DNA of 5,296 nt from SG8-41 sp044867805 (lineage in GTDB: Bacteria; Pseudomonadota; Gammaproteobacteria; Burkholderiales; SG8-41), in assembly GCA_044867805.1 (NCBI GenBank), contig JBIOVQ010000129.1, positions 1-5,296 of the forward strand. Reading direction: 5' to 3'. Of the stretch, positions 4,992 through 5,296 are shown one piece after another. The position numbers and the translations under genes are program-made. Under the pieces are notes generated by a model. It was not told the DNA's origin and made no database searches. It saw nothing but the letters and a program-made list of their open reading frames with translations. How positions within the stretch are numbered: the stretch's first letter is position 1; every line of letters starts with the position of its first letter.

Positions 4992-5004
4992 CCTCTTGGC
5001 CCAT

Positions 5005-5296
5005 ATGCCAGAACTGCTGCAATCCATAGAAGTAGAAACCGGCAAGAACCCTTCCGCCAGCGTGATCTGGATGCACGGCTTGGGCGCGGACGGCAACGAT
5101 TTCGTGCCGATCGTCGGCGAGCTTGGGCTCGACGACGGCCCGGCCGTCCGCTTCGTCTTCCCGCACGCGCCGATGCGGCCGGTCACGATCAACAACGGCT
5201 ACGTCATGCGCGCGTGGTACGACGTCTCGTTCGGGGATCTCGAGGGAAAATCCCGGCGCGCCGACGAGGAAGGAGTGCGCCAGTCGCAGGTGCAGA
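5005..5296 (+). CDS. Alpha/beta-hydrolase carboxylesterase, N-terminal part (partial)
   Basis: The first 97 codons are present; the gene runs off the right edge. The translation has VIWMHGLGADGNDFVPIV (20-37), in which HGLGADG supplies the oxyanion hole. FVFPHAP (50-56) and VTINNGYVMRAWYD (60-73) follow. This is the pattern of the phospholipase/carboxylesterase family that includes Pseudomonas carboxylesterase EstB and eukaryotic acyl-protein thioesterase. These enzymes are cytosolic serine hydrolases acting on short-chain esters or thioesters; the natural substrate here cannot be told. The nucleophile (GFSQG type) and the catalytic Asp and His would lie beyond the edge. No signal peptide is seen. 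The ATG at 5005 gives the usual short lead before the first beta strand, but there is no Shine-Dalgarno sequence (CTCTTGGCCCAT precedes it). With no promoter visible in the gap, it is probably transcribed with mog, reading through the repeat hairpin. Confidence 0.9.
   Translation, partial: MPELLQSIEVETGKNPSASVIWMHGLGADGNDFVPIVGELGLDDGPAVRFVFPHAPMRPVTINNGYVMRAWYDVSFGDLEGKSRRADEEGVRQSQVQ

Overview
The window reads as ordinary high-GC chromosomal DNA of a betaproteobacterium, or a close proteobacterial relative. The evidence is the GC-rich codon usage, the clustered order glyA-nrdR-ribD, and the pair pmbA/darP (yjgA) transcribed divergently next to mog. The protein sequences look like the proteobacterial forms of these families. 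Assignments come from remembered family sequences and motifs; no search was run.

Layout. On the minus strand, reading right to left, are pmbA (3556-2228), glyA (2102-852), nrdR (758-294) and the first 49 codons of ribD (148-1, running off the left edge). On the plus strand are darP (3727-4221), mog (4315-4911) and the first 97 codons of an alpha/beta-hydrolase esterase (5005 onward, running off the right edge). The two transcription units diverge from 3557-3726. The genes serve one-carbon metabolism (glyA), ribonucleotide reductase control (nrdR), riboflavin synthesis (ribD), peptide maturation or proteolysis (pmbA), 50S subunit assembly (darP), molybdenum cofactor synthesis (mog) and ester hydrolysis. 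No single pathway joins them; this is a housekeeping neighbourhood.

The unexplained signal is between the genes. Every gap except the divergent promoter gap carries a short-period repeat. The units are an octamer of the TTTGCGCC type in ribD/nrdR, GGATGAG in nrdR/glyA, AGTTTGC in glyA/pmbA, and CGTGATT/CGTGAAT in both darP/mog and mog/esterase. Most have inverted symmetry, so transcripts could fold into hairpins. An inverted or hairpin element overlaps or lies within 27 nt of the stop codon of all five complete genes. The darP and mog stop codons lie inside repeat units, and a perfect 16-bp hairpin spans the glyA stop codon. The same repeats also reach the start-side signals of ribD, nrdR and glyA. 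No new protein system, mobile-element gene, CRISPR array or RNA gene was found. No gap between genes exceeds 170 nt.
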